This document shows positions 16,383 to 25,141 of a DNA stretch of 64,000 bases, piece by piece. The notes under the pieces were generated by a model, which ran no database searches, was not told the origin of the DNA, and saw nothing but the letters and a program-made list of their open reading frames with translations. A program made the position numbers and the translations under genes. This DNA comes from Bacillota bacterium (GTDB taxonomy: Bacteria; Bacillota; Clostridia; Lachnospirales; Lachnospiraceae), in NCBI GenBank assembly GCA_023413555.1, contig JAEZPG010000092.1, forward strand, positions 1-64,000. The letters run 5' to 3'. Within the stretch, counting starts at the first letter, position 1; each line of letters opens with the position of its first letter.

Positions 16383-18159
16383 TATTTCCTTTACCTTTTT
16401 TTAAATAAGCATAGGCTTCTTTTGCATCTAACGTAACCTTAATACCTCTTTCTAAACATTTAGTTATATAAAGTGAATATATTCTACGTTCATCCTTTAC
16501 ACCTTGTTTGCTACATTCATCAATTACTAAATCAAGAACATGTTGATCACTCATTTCATCCTTTTCTTGTTCTCCAGCAATTTCTAGAAGTAATAGAGGA
16601 TCTCCTTGCACAGAATCTTGCGAAACAACTTGCTTGAAACTACCTTGTTTCTTATCAAGAATATTTGTCTTTGAAACTGTTAATCCTGCATTAATTACTG
16701 CACTTTCAAAAGAACGCCATACTTCTGCTTTTGCCGCATGAAAAACTACAGCTGCATAGTGTTTATTCTTTAGAACACGTGTAATTTCGCTAAAAACTTG
16801 TGATAACATATTTTTATATTCAATTACATCTTTACATTGTGATGAGCTTATTATTATTTCATCTTTCCTGTCTGTTACTTTAGAAAGCCAAAGCTCATTA
16901 ATTTGATTTACTTCTGCATATGGAATAAAATCGCCAAACGGTGGATCTGTAAATATAAAATCAATACTATTACTATCAATCTCCAATTTTGTACTTGAAG
17001 AATTATTAACATAAACCTTTCCAGTACATCCTTCTAATAATTTATAGGCATCATAAAAGGATTTTGATTTTCGCTTTAGTCCTAAAAATATATTTTTCTC
17101 TACTGGTAATTTGCTAATATACAACACACCACTTTGGGCACCTGTTAAAACAAAATCTTTCGCATTCTTTTTAGCAACTACTCTTGTCATTAATGTACAA
17201 TGTGTGGCATTGTAACTCAATAATAACAACTTTAATGCATCTGCAATTTCCTTAGAATACATCTCTGCTTTTTTCCAAAGTTTATACATTACCATATAAT
17301 TTCTTTTAGTATAAAAGTGATGTAAATGTGTTATTCCTAAATGATATCCAGCACGATGTAATTCACCCCAGACTATCTCTTTGGGATAATCAGATACATC
17401 AAAGGGTTCATTCTCTATTGCAGTGATATTCTTTATATCATCACTATTTGCTTCCCTATCCCAATTAACTCCATCTGTTGTCCCATAAATCCAAGCTGGT
17501 ATACGTTTTTTCCTAATTACAGTCTTACCCAAAAGCCTATCTTCATGTGCTTCTGTTACGTGATTCATTGAATCAACCTCATTTAACGTACGACAAATTG
17601 GACATGTGATTTCTTTATCAAACTTAACAGGTGACCTGCTTGTTCCTTCCGAAAAATACGATATTTCTGCATTACATGCCGAACAGCTTAAAACATCTGA
17701 CCAAATCACATAGCGAATAGTACCTACTTTCCCCTCGTTATCTTTCGCATAATAATATTTAGACAGTTCATTTTCTGCCTCTCTTACAAAGCTATCTACT
17801 GCTTTTTTAAATTCAGATGCTTTAATACGACTTGATAACGTTTGAGTTGCAAAAGATCCGTAAGTTCCTATTTCATATATGACCGCATTACGTTTTCCCC
17901 AGGTTGGTGTTACACTTAACTCAGCTGCTATCTTTTTCATTTGTTCTGTTGGCTGTTCACATAATAGTGCCGCTATTGCAGTGCTTCCACTCCCACCGAA
18001 TGTATCTAAAATAACATCATTGGGTTTGGTAATAGTAGCAATATATATTGCAATAGACTCAGGCGAAATCTTTGTTGGATATGGGAATGTATTGTAGAAT
18101 GCTCCTGACCGTGTAGAAGGTAATGGCCTAGAAAACAGTTGTATTATTTCTTTATTCAT
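16372..18159 (-). CDS. Zinc-ribbon DNA methyltransferase (COG1743/DUF1156-like)
   Basis: The 595-residue protein opens with PSTRSGAFYNTFPYPTKISPES and the AdoMet motif LDTFGGSGSTAIAAL (51-65). It has a zinc ribbon with Cys159, Cys162, Cys186 and Cys189, then the catalytic motif FIFTDPPFGDFIPYAEVNQI (401-420) followed by ELWLSK. Motif I before DPPF with a ribbon inserted is the order seen in Zn-ribbon adenine methylases of COG1743. These often occur in large defence modules with helicases and ATPases. It is the first gene of a three-methylase operon, with an AGGTG ribosome site. Either N6-adenine or N4-cytosine methylation is possible with a DPPF motif. Confidence 0.82.
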   Translation of the reverse strand: MNKEIIQLFSRPLPSTRSGAFYNTFPYPTKISPESIAIYIATITKPNDVILDTFGGSGSTAIAALLCEQPTEQMKKIAAELSVTPTWGKRNAVIYEIGTYGSFATQTLSSRIKASEFKKAVDSFVREAENELSKYYYAKDNEGKVGTIRYVIWSDVLSCSACNAEISYFSEGTSRSPVKFDKEITCPICRTLNEVDSMNHVTEAHEDRLLGKTVIRKKRIPAWIYGTTDGVNWDREANSDDIKNITAIENEPFDVSDYPKEIVWGELHRAGYHLGITHLHHFYTKRNYMVMYKLWKKAEMYSKEIADALKLLLLSYNATHCTLMTRVVAKKNAKDFVLTGAQSGVLYISKLPVEKNIFLGLKRKSKSFYDAYKLLEGCTGKVYVNNSSSTKLEIDSNSIDFIFTDPPFGDFIPYAEVNQINELWLSKVTDRKDEIIISSSQCKDVIEYKNMLSQVFSEITRVLKNKHYAAVVFHAAKAEVWRSFESAVINAGLTVSKTNILDKKQGSFKQVVSQDSVQGDPLLLLEIAGEQEKDEMSDQHVLDLVIDECSKQGVKDERRIYSLYITKCLERGIKVTLDAKEAYAYLKKGKGNNDE

Positions 18160-18511
18160 CTATTTCACCTAAACCTATATTTTCATTAATTATTTTATCA
18201 TTTTTTTGTACAGCAGTTTTTGATAAGTTTAGCATATTCTGTTTCACAATCATCATACCAATCTCCTTAATTAATATTAATAAACAATCATCTTATTGTT
18301 TCTGTTTTTATTCTATACGAACCGTTCTTTTTATCTCATTTATGACATATTACCAAACTATTATAGCATATACTATTCTGCGATGCACATGCTAATTTAG
18401 TACCTTTTATAAGACGATTTTTTAAGCTAGGCAATAGTATACTCGCTCAGCCGTATCCAAATAAAATCATCTGAAAAATTATTAAAGTAGTACAAATCAA
18501 ATTATATATAC

Positions 18512-18710
18512 TCACGTTTGTAATTTTATATCACTATATAAATTTCCCTTTTTATTACTGTTATCAATTTGCAAAGACCTACTCACCTCATCCCCATACT
18601 CATCCTTATCCAACCTCATCTTCAATTCCTTCATCCACTCTGCCTTATAATTTATACTAAGATAATACCCTTTACATCTGACAACTGAACTACATGAAAC
18701 TACTTTCCAA
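18512..18710 (-). pseudogene. Possible 3' remnant of an unidentified gene
   Basis: A minus-strand frame without a start codon reads ...VVRCKGYYLSINYKAEWMKE LKMRLDKDEYGDEVSRSLQ... to a TGA at 18512. The composition (charged helix, GYYL strand) looks like real coding sequence rather than noise, but no family is recognised and an in-frame TAA bounds it upstream. It may be the tail of a gene deleted when the island was assembled. Confidence 0.25.
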
Positions 18711-18964
18711 ACACTTTACAAGTACTTTAAACTTCATATATACCATAATGCAAATCAATATATTAAAATATTAATTTTATTTCTATAAAATAAGAGAGAG
18801 CTAATAATTTACAATTATCTCCCTTTTATATCCAAACATATTAGGCTCATACTCTTTAATTATCATCATCTGCTTTCCAAATCGCATAATATTTTTTTGT
18901 AGATACTTCTTTTTTCATCAGGCTAAACCCAGCTACTATACTGGGATGAATTTTTTATCTCTTT

Positions 18965-19014
18965 GACTCTGAAACAGGTTTCAGAGTCACTTCAATCCCC
19001 TTTGGGAATTGAAG
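18965..19014. repeat. Two tandem hairpins after the helicase gene
   Basis: The first is perfect, GACTCTGAAAC (18965-18975) with GTTTCAGAGTC (18978-18988). The second pairs CTTCAAT with ATTGAAG and CCC with GGG (18990-19014) with one bulge. Neither is followed by a clear T-run on either strand, so they may be more than a simple terminator, for example protein-binding or RNA-stabilising elements. Confidence 0.55.
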
Positions 19015-19089
19015 CTTTCATAGATAATAGTTATTAGATGTGCAAAGTTATGATTACAATTATTGTATTTACTATAATAAATGACTTAA

Positions 19090-20814
19090 TTATGCGCTTA
19101 ACTTTGCACCGTCATCTTCTATCCTGCTTAAAATCCAGTATGTGATTCTTTTTTTATTCTTCTGAACAGTCTTCGCTGAAATATAATACCCTAAATCATT
19201 GATTACCGTATTAATGCTTCCTATCCTTATAGACTGCCCTCGTCCATCCCCAATGGAATACTCTTTGTATAACACATGAATAAACTGTTGATGTATATCA
19301 CTGTACAATTGAATTGGATAATTTAAAAATCCTTCTAGATAAACAGGCAGTCTATTAGCTCTGTTACTTCTTATCTCTTCTTTCTCTGATAATGTTTTCA
19401 GAGCTTTTCCTTTATCTATTATCACATCATTAATTGACTTGTCATATCGTTCTACAATTTGCTTTGCATACTGATAATTTACATTTCTAAAATCATAGAA
19501 GCTCATTTTAGCTGAATAGTAATCATTAATATCGAAGGTTATCTGATTTAATCTACAATACAGATCTCTTTTAAATCCGATTTTAGCTAGATATGTTTCA
19601 CGCACTAAAAATCTTGCTGTGATTCCTGATGTATCCTTCTTAATAACATTGAGTTTTTCACTTTCCCAACATTCTTGATACTTGCGATTAAACTCTTCTA
19701 CAATAGGATAAGTTGATGGCTCTTCTACTTTGTAATCTTGTTGCATTTGTAAATAATCATTGTACATTTGAATTTGAAATAATACCCCATCATATTCTCG
19801 TTTTATACGTTGATAATTTGTCACAATATACACTTTTAATCTATCTGAATTAATCACCTCATTGAATCGTTTTCGACCAATCATCTGAATAATCTGTACT
19901 AGATCATGAACATTGTCTATAATCATGGTAGTAAATTTAACATCCTCTATACTTATTCCATTATCAAGAGCTGAATTAGCAATAAGATATTTCGTATGAA
20001 ACTTTTTATCTTCTACTAATTGTTGTTGCTTTTTTTCCATAGCCACATCCTTTTGCTTACCCTTTACCCATTTAGAATGAATATAATCGGCATCCTCTAA
20101 TTTTTTACACAACGATTTCATCTTGCTTTTATCAGTAAAAATCATACACTTTTCGCCATGAGGAACACGAAGTGCCAATGAATCAACTCTCTTACTTGTA
20201 AAAAATAAATCAATACGATCATACCAATTAATCACCTTATTATAATCATAAATCTTTAAATTTCCCTTTTCTACACTAATACCATTTAGCCAAAGCGTTG
20301 GTAAAAGTTCAAACTCAGTAGCTGTAACTAATATCAACTCTGCCCCACTAGCTCGTCTTTCCATTAATATTCGAAGGATGTCATCACACTCTTCATTATA
20401 GGTTGCGTCTTGTACTATGAAATGTGCTTCATCACATATCACAAACTTAAACTTTGACAAAAAGTCCTTGTCTACTTTAGGCAGTGAATGATACGTCATT
20501 ACTTTAACTCTATCTCCATATGCCTTTTTCATATTTCGGTTTGCCACCTCTTCTACCAATTCATTGGTAAGATTCTTCTCGGCCTGTTTCAAATCTGCCT
20601 TATGCTGTGCAACTAATGTTGATCTATTGGCAAGTAGCAGTACATTATTAGCGAATGCTCCTTCAGTTAAATCCCTTATTAACTCATTTATTATAAATAC
20701 ACTTTTCCCTATTCCAGTGCCGCCAACAATTAGCTTTACAATTCCTGAACGTTCCTTAATCTCTTTATATTCACTAGTTTTCATTACCTCTGCTAAGTAT
20801 TTATGTTTCTTCAT
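19090..20814 (-). CDS. Superfamily 2 DEAD/DEAH-box helicase-like ATPase
   Basis: The 574-residue protein carries Walker A GGTGIGKS (31-38), motif II VICDEAHF with DEAH at 128-131, motif III-like ILVTATEFE (SAT equivalent TAT), and motif VI IIQMIGRKRF. That is a full two-RecA-domain SF2 core by about residue 360. The C-terminal 200 residues (YSAKMSFYDFRNVNYQYAKQ..., a helical DNA-binding-like region) are unassigned. Such helicases are common in mobile elements and in restriction or defence modules. It has an AAGGAG ribosome site and its own promoter at 20858-20885, near-duplicate of the integrase promoter. It could work with the methyltransferases downstream, but a 930-bp gap separates them. 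Confidence 0.8.
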   Translation of the reverse strand: MKKHKYLAEVMKTSEYKEIKERSGIVKLIVGGTGIGKSVFIINELIRDLTEGAFANNVLLLANRSTLVAQHKADLKQAEKNLTNELVEEVANRNMKKAYGDRVKVMTYHSLPKVDKDFLSKFKFVICDEAHFIVQDATYNEECDDILRILMERRASGAELILVTATEFELLPTLWLNGISVEKGNLKIYDYNKVINWYDRIDLFFTSKRVDSLALRVPHGEKCMIFTDKSKMKSLCKKLEDADYIHSKWVKGKQKDVAMEKKQQQLVEDKKFHTKYLIANSALDNGISIEDVKFTTMIIDNVHDLVQIIQMIGRKRFNEVINSDRLKVYIVTNYQRIKREYDGVLFQIQMYNDYLQMQQDYKVEEPSTYPIVEEFNRKYQECWESEKLNVIKKDTSGITARFLVRETYLAKIGFKRDLYCRLNQITFDINDYYSAKMSFYDFRNVNYQYAKQIVERYDKSINDVIIDKGKALKTLSEKEEIRSNRANRLPVYLEGFLNYPIQLYSDIHQQFIHVLYKEYSIGDGRGQSIRIGSINTVINDLGYYISAKTVQKNKKRITYWILSRIEDDGAKLSA

Positions 20815-20857
20815 ATCAATATCTCCTTAATCCTCTTCTGGTTACCTTTATATTTGT

Positions 20858-20885
20858 ATTATATAATTGTTTTTTAGCCAGTAAA
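20858..20885 (-). promoter_or_regulatory. Promoter of the helicase gene
   Basis: TTTACT (20880-20885), a 16-bp spacer and TATAAT (20858-20863) lie on the minus strand about 45 bp before the start. Flanking sequence resembles the integrase promoter region base for base over about 40 bp. Confidence 0.65.
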
Positions 20886-20893
20886 CTCAAATG

Positions 20894-20930
20894 CAAAAAA
20901 AGAGCAATTGATACCTTTACCAATTACTCT
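20894..20930 (-). terminator. Terminator upstream of the helicase promoter
   Basis: On the minus strand AGAGTAATTG pairs with CAATTGCTCT and is followed by seven Ts. It ends transcription from the resolvase side. It directly abuts the helicase promoter, as the terminator at 10819-10852 abuts the integrase promoter. Confidence 0.85.
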
Positions 20931-20949
20931 GCACTATTTCATATTATAT

Positions 20950-21075
20950 TTACTTCTCTCTTTTTGCTCTTATTAAGGTACTTTTACTAATTGTAGTTAG
21001 TTTCTCTATCTGCTTATATAAATTGCTCTCCAATAACTCTAATGCATGTTCTAACTGAGCCCGTCCATACTTCAC
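20950..21075 (-). pseudogene. C-terminal HTH remnant of a second serine resolvase
   Basis: The minus-strand frame reads VKYGRAQLEHALELLESNLY KQIEKLTTISKSTLIRAKREK to a TAA. ALELLES...Y-K-Q-x-E-K-L-T-x-ISKSTLIRAKR is the typical C-terminal helix-turn-helix tail of a resolvase family different from the intact gene at 21078. It begins 3 nt after that gene's stop in another frame. It may be a remnant of a replaced resolvase, or a tiny HTH protein from the GTG at 21075. Confidence 0.45.
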
Positions 21076-21077
21076 TC

Positions 21078-21638
21078 TTATTGATATTTATACTGCATTA
21101 TTAACTTGTCTAATGTTGGACGAGATATCTTCAATTCTTTTGCCAACTGAGATTTATTTATTTCTCGATTCCTATATCTTAGATAATGTTGATTGAAATC
21201 ATTTATATTGATTGGCTTTCTACCTTTATATTTTCCCTGTTTCTTCGCAATCGCAATACCTTCCCTTTGACGTTCAAGAAGATTCATTCTTTCAAATTCA
21301 TTGATAGCTGCTATCATTGTTAACATTAATTTTCCTGTGGGAGTTGATGTATCAAGATTCTCTTTTGTACTAACAAGACTGATTCCTTTATTATTAAAAA
21401 GCTCTACCAATTCCAACAGATCTTTTGTGCTTCTTGCTAATCTGCTAAAATCATGGATATATACCGTATCCCCTTCTCTTATATAGTCAATCATATTTTG
21501 AAGTTCTGGTCGGTTTGTATCTTTTGCACTTACCTTTTCCATAAACCATTTATCTATCTGATATTTATTAAGCGACTCGATTTGTCTTGCTTCATTTTGT
21601 TCTACTGTTGATACTCTTACATATGCAATATTAGCCAT
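21078..21638 (-). CDS. Small serine recombinase (resolvase/invertase)
   Basis: The 186-residue protein has the classic resolvase layout: catalytic domain with Ser10 in AYVRVSTVEQNEARQ, IHDFSRLARSTKDLLEL with Arg66 and Arg69, the long E helix (TPTGKLMLTMIAAINEFERM), the hinge KKQGKYKGRKPI, and a C-terminal HTH (INKSQLAKELKISRPTLDKL). It would catalyse resolution or inversion between short sites in supercoiled DNA. Clustered inverted half-sites 90-180 bp upstream (21725-21820) look like a res region. An AAGGTG ribosome site precedes the ATG. It is distinct from the large recombinase that inserted the island and may act inside it. Confidence 0.9.
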   Translation of the reverse strand: MANIAYVRVSTVEQNEARQIESLNKYQIDKWFMEKVSAKDTNRPELQNMIDYIREGDTVYIHDFSRLARSTKDLLELVELFNNKGISLVSTKENLDTSTPTGKLMLTMIAAINEFERMNLLERQREGIAIAKKQGKYKGRKPININDFNQHYLRYRNREINKSQLAKELKISRPTLDKLIMQYKYQ

Positions 21639-21677
21639 AATCCATTCACCTTACTGTTATATTTTTCCTTTATTAAT

Positions 21678-21706
21678 ATTATATATAGTATTTTTGATTT
21701 CGTAAA
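21678..21706 (-). promoter_or_regulatory. Promoter of the small resolvase gene
   Basis: On the minus strand TTTACG (21701-21706), a 17-bp spacer and TATAAT (21678-21683) stand 40 bp before the resolvase start. Confidence 0.6.
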
Positions 21707-21724
21707 TATAAACTTATAATGTGA

Positions 21725-21820
21725 TTTACATAATGTAAATTTGTATAGAATACAACTCTATTTTTACACATTAAACTGTACTTCACAATGTAAATTTGGA
21801 TTAGGTTCTATTTTTACATT
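21725..21820. repeat. Array of TTTACAT/AATGTAAA half-sites, res-like
   Basis: TTTACAT (21725-21731) abuts AATGTAAA (21732-21739). Then come TTTACACATT (21763-21772), AATGTAAA (21787-21794) and TTTACATT (21813-21820). The last pair spans 34 bp with 8-bp perfect inverted arms, the size of a res subsite. The two larger units also share a TCTATTTTTACA tail. This fits binding sites for the adjacent resolvase, or a repressor array. Confidence 0.5.
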
Positions 21821-22077
21821 CCCTCCTATGATCAAAATTCCCATAATTATGGTCATTACTCACTCTTTTCATCAAGGAATACCAAATGTATGTTTTCATG
21901 ACTTATATTACACGAACTGATATATTATTGAGTCATATCCTTTCATTGCATATACACCAATTCTATGGCTTTCTGGAGTAATGTTATATTGTCCCTGAAC
22001 GGATATATATTCTCAAATTGCACTCAGGGCTTCATCTCTTATAATGGTTCATCAATATATCGCCACCTAATAACCAT
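21821..22077. other. Spacer between the res-like array and the PHP-ATPase terminator
   Basis: I see no ORF with a ribosome site in this part. It separates the resolvase regulatory region from the 3' end of the PHP-ATPase gene. Confidence 0.4.
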
Positions 22078-22135
22078 AAAAAAGAGGTACCTTGATATCC
22101 ACACTGAGAGAATATCCATGTGCACACAAGGTACC
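22078..22135 (-). terminator. Terminator of the PHP-ATPase gene
   Basis: GGTACCTTG (22086-22094) pairs with CAAGGTACC (22127-22135). On the minus strand the stem is followed by CTC and six Ts, about 50 bp after the gene's stop. Confidence 0.8.
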
Positions 22136-22183
22136 AAATAATTTTTTTGTTTAAAATTATAACATTTCAAAATCTAATTTTGT

Positions 22184-24922
22184 TTAGTCTGGTATTTCTT
22201 CAATATTAATTCGCTTATATCTCTTTTTAAATGCAGGCTTCCCCCCTTCCATTATACTACAAATATATTTTCGAATTTTCAAATTCTGTAAGCCATTTCT
22301 ACATGCAATCTGTGTTTGTCCTCCTGCTATATGAAGTACTGTAACATTGTCTGAGTCTCCATTTACTACAATATTAGCATTATGAGTCACAATTATTATT
22401 TGTCGATGTCGTTTTTCATCCCTCAAATTATTTACAATTAGTTCTGATATCAAACTATTATCTAAATCATCCTCAGGCTGATCAAGTATTAATGGTTCAT
22501 TACCATATGAAAGAATAAACGCAAGTAATGTAGCTGTCTTTTGGCCAGGTGAAGCGTTTTCAATTGGTTGGAACCTTCTATTGTCTTGTGAATAAGAAAT
22601 ATCTAAACTATCTTCAGGGAACCAACACTCAAGTTTATCTATCGCATCTTCCGTCAGTGATTGTACCGCATTACAGAACTTTTTATCATATCCCTGTACT
22701 ACTTCACCATAATAAATATCTTTAATTTCCTTCTTTACAGATTCAATTCCTTCTAATATTGTTTTAGCAGCGTTAATTCTTTTAGAAATCAATCCTTCCA
22801 CATCATCATTACCCAATATTGAATCAAAGCCTTTCTCTCTACCAAGAATTGCTCTGAGGCCCATAGTAATATCTTCTTTATCTCCAAATGGAATGATATT
22901 AATTCTTACATACTTATTATTTTCTAAAACTTTATTTACAAAATTCTCACGATCTGCAGTTATTGTTTGCCTACGTTCTATTATTTGTTGATACATCTCA
23001 TTCTTTTCATTCTGTAATTTGGTAATCTGATTTGAAGCTTCATAGACTTTTGAAAGTCGATACTCCAGACTTTCTTTCTTCTTAACTAATTCTGCGTAGT
23101 CATTGACTCCAGCCTCTTCTAACCTAACTTTCAATTCTTCATATATCGTTTTAATTTCATTGTACTCTTTTTCTGCTTGGGTCAACTTAATTTTTGCGTT
23201 CCATTGCTCTTTCGCTTTATCTAATTCAATAATCTCATTCTCAATCATTAAGCAGACTCTCTTATCAGTCTCTTGTAATGTATTCGTTATATCGATAATT
23301 TCTTTCTCTGTCTCATTGTTACAATCCAAATCTAGACTTAACTGTATTTTTGTTTTTATTTCTTCCAAAAATTTATTCATTGTTTCAATACGTTCATCAT
23401 AATACTTTTTAACTTTATATATTTCAGCAATCCATCTTCTAGTTTTTGAGTATTTGTCAAGTACTTCTGAAAACTCAGAATCCTTAAACAAATTGATTTT
23501 ATTGTTTATATCTTCCAGTTCACCTTTGATAGAAGAGACACCATTTACATCAACCTGTAATTCTCTGATTTTTGAACAAACAGTAAAATACTTATTAAAT
23601 AATTTTTTATGTTCCAGACACCAATCATCATATGCTAATTCATCAGAATCATTAATAATCTCCAATAATGCTTTTGGATTTCTTGCAAGTTCAAATATTT
23701 GTTTTTGGCTATATATTCTAACTGGAAATCTATTTTCAATTTTTCCATCTGTAGGTAGATACTCACCATTTTGATATGAATACATATTAATAGTACCAGT
23801 ATCGAAACTCCACTCTGCCCTATATTTTTGGTTATCTCTTATGTACAATGCACTCAATACTGTATTCGCTAACATAAGTCCATTACTACGCTTACCACTA
23901 TTCTCTTCAGTATACTTTTCAAAATCTGAAAGCAAATTTTTTGGAAGCTCATTTTTACGATTAAATACAGTCCTAATAAATTCAATAATTGTTGACTTTC
24001 CTGTACCTCTACCCCCGATAATTGTATTAAGCCAAGGACTGAAAGAAAGTTCAAACACTTGTTGTCTACCAAGATACATTGCATTTCTTATTTCAATCTT
24101 TTCAATAACAGGATGAACATACTCATTGGGATTCTCCGTCACCTCATCTGAACATTTCACTGACATTTTTCCATCTTGCAGTGAAAGTTTTAGTTCATCT
24201 AACGTTAAACTACTCATCTTAACCCATGTATAATGACTACCATGAAATTTTTGTCCATATTCACCTGTAGGGCAATGTGCATCAGATCCTAAAACACGAC
24301 ACCATTCTATTTTACTATCTATGTACAACTGAGGATATTCACATTCAGGAGTTGTAATTTCAGCCGCAAAAATATTCTCACACTTAATGTTTTGATCAAG
24401 TGTATTTCCACTACACTCAGTAAAAAGTCCTTTAGCATCGTTGCAATGTGCCGGTATCGCAATACCACCACTTCGAGTTATCTCATCAATAACGTTGACA
24501 AAACTTACTTCTGAACATCCATCACTTTTACCTTTTGTATCTCTATAGTGAATAGCACCTAATAGCCTATCTATAGTTGATGTTCCCTCATTTTCAGGAA
24601 AGATTGCTAGTACATGAACATTACCATTGACTGTTAATTCAACACCCGGGAAAATAACTAATTTTCGATAATAATCTAGCTTTTCAGTTTCTAATTCTAT
24701 ATATGCACTTTTTAATTTATCAATCCAATCACCAGAATTATGGTCAGTAACAACTATAGCATCAATCTCTTTATCCATATAAAATTTCAGATATTCTTTA
24801 GGAGATGTAGCAGCTAATTCAACCTGATTTACACCCTTTCCGTAATCAGAGGATGCCGGAGTATGACAATGAAAATCTATACTCCACCACCTGTTTCCTA
24901 CACAATTCGTCTCTATTTTCAT
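22184..24922 (-). CDS. PHP-domain SMC-like ATPase (resembles the TrlF family)
   Basis: The 912-residue protein fuses two enzyme parts. The N-terminal 260 residues are a PHP phosphoesterase with all expected metal ligands: FHCH (His18, His20), TDHN (Asp60, His61), GVEL (Glu95), His103, AHCN (His159) and SDAH (Asp214, His216). An ABC/SMC-type ATPase follows: Walker A IGGRGTGKST (302-311), a long coiled coil (about 430-670), signature SPGQKT (791-796), Walker B LILDQPEDD (811-819) and an H-loop IVTHNAN. Such proteins couple ATP-driven DNA or tRNA scanning to a phosphoesterase and are often linked to defence. It has a GGGAG ribosome site and a perfect 12-bp-arm palindrome just upstream, suggesting tight repression. 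Confidence 0.85.
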   Translation of the reverse strand: MKIETNCVGNRWWSIDFHCHTPASSDYGKGVNQVELAATSPKEYLKFYMDKEIDAIVVTDHNSGDWIDKLKSAYIELETEKLDYYRKLVIFPGVELTVNGNVHVLAIFPENEGTSTIDRLLGAIHYRDTKGKSDGCSEVSFVNVIDEITRSGGIAIPAHCNDAKGLFTECSGNTLDQNIKCENIFAAEITTPECEYPQLYIDSKIEWCRVLGSDAHCPTGEYGQKFHGSHYTWVKMSSLTLDELKLSLQDGKMSVKCSDEVTENPNEYVHPVIEKIEIRNAMYLGRQQVFELSFSPWLNTIIGGRGTGKSTIIEFIRTVFNRKNELPKNLLSDFEKYTEENSGKRSNGLMLANTVLSALYIRDNQKYRAEWSFDTGTINMYSYQNGEYLPTDGKIENRFPVRIYSQKQIFELARNPKALLEIINDSDELAYDDWCLEHKKLFNKYFTVCSKIRELQVDVNGVSSIKGELEDINNKINLFKDSEFSEVLDKYSKTRRWIAEIYKVKKYYDERIETMNKFLEEIKTKIQLSLDLDCNNETEKEIIDITNTLQETDKRVCLMIENEIIELDKAKEQWNAKIKLTQAEKEYNEIKTIYEELKVRLEEAGVNDYAELVKKKESLEYRLSKVYEASNQITKLQNEKNEMYQQIIERRQTITADRENFVNKVLENNKYVRINIIPFGDKEDITMGLRAILGREKGFDSILGNDDVEGLISKRINAAKTILEGIESVKKEIKDIYYGEVVQGYDKKFCNAVQSLTEDAIDKLECWFPEDSLDISYSQDNRRFQPIENASPGQKTATLLAFILSYGNEPLILDQPEDDLDNSLISELIVNNLRDEKRHRQIIIVTHNANIVVNGDSDNVTVLHIAGGQTQIACRNGLQNLKIRKYICSIMEGGKPAFKKRYKRINIEEIPD

Positions 24923-24944
24923 TTTAAACTCTCCCTATAGTTTT

Positions 24945-24973
24945 TTATTACATAATATCACATTATGTAATAA
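24945..24973. promoter_or_regulatory. 29-bp palindrome before the PHP-ATPase gene
   Basis: TTATTACATAAT (24945-24956) and ATTATGTAATAA (24962-24973) are perfect inverted arms around a 5-bp centre, ending 22 bp before the start codon. A further half-site TTACATAA lies near 25018. The position suits a repressor operator; the core resembles half-sites near the resolvase gene. Confidence 0.55.
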
Positions 24974-25115
24974 TATTCCATGCCATACACATTATTTCCA
25001 ATATTATTCACCCTATGTTACATAATCCAAATTTGTAATACAGCCCAACTTTACTGTCTTCTTTCTATAAATATAATATTATTTCAATCCTTCCTTAAAA
25101 TACTTTATCATTGAT

Positions 25116-25140
25116 TTGATTCTCCTAACTAAAGAATCAA
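25116..25140. repeat. Small hairpin abutting structured repeat copy 1
   Basis: TTGATTC (25116-25122) pairs with GAATCAA (25134-25140). It directly touches the 85-bp repeat that starts at 25142. Confidence 0.35.
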
Positions 25141-25141
25141 T

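Larger units (their letters stand above)
18160..19089. other. 930-bp intergenic region with tandem hairpins and a gene remnant
   Basis: The region lies between the helicase stop (19090) and the first methyltransferase start. It contains two adjacent hairpins at 18965-19014, a weak hairpin near 18792-18830 and a minus-strand coding remnant (18512-18710). The promoter of the methyltransferase operon must lie in its left part, but I could not single out one. Confidence 0.5.
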
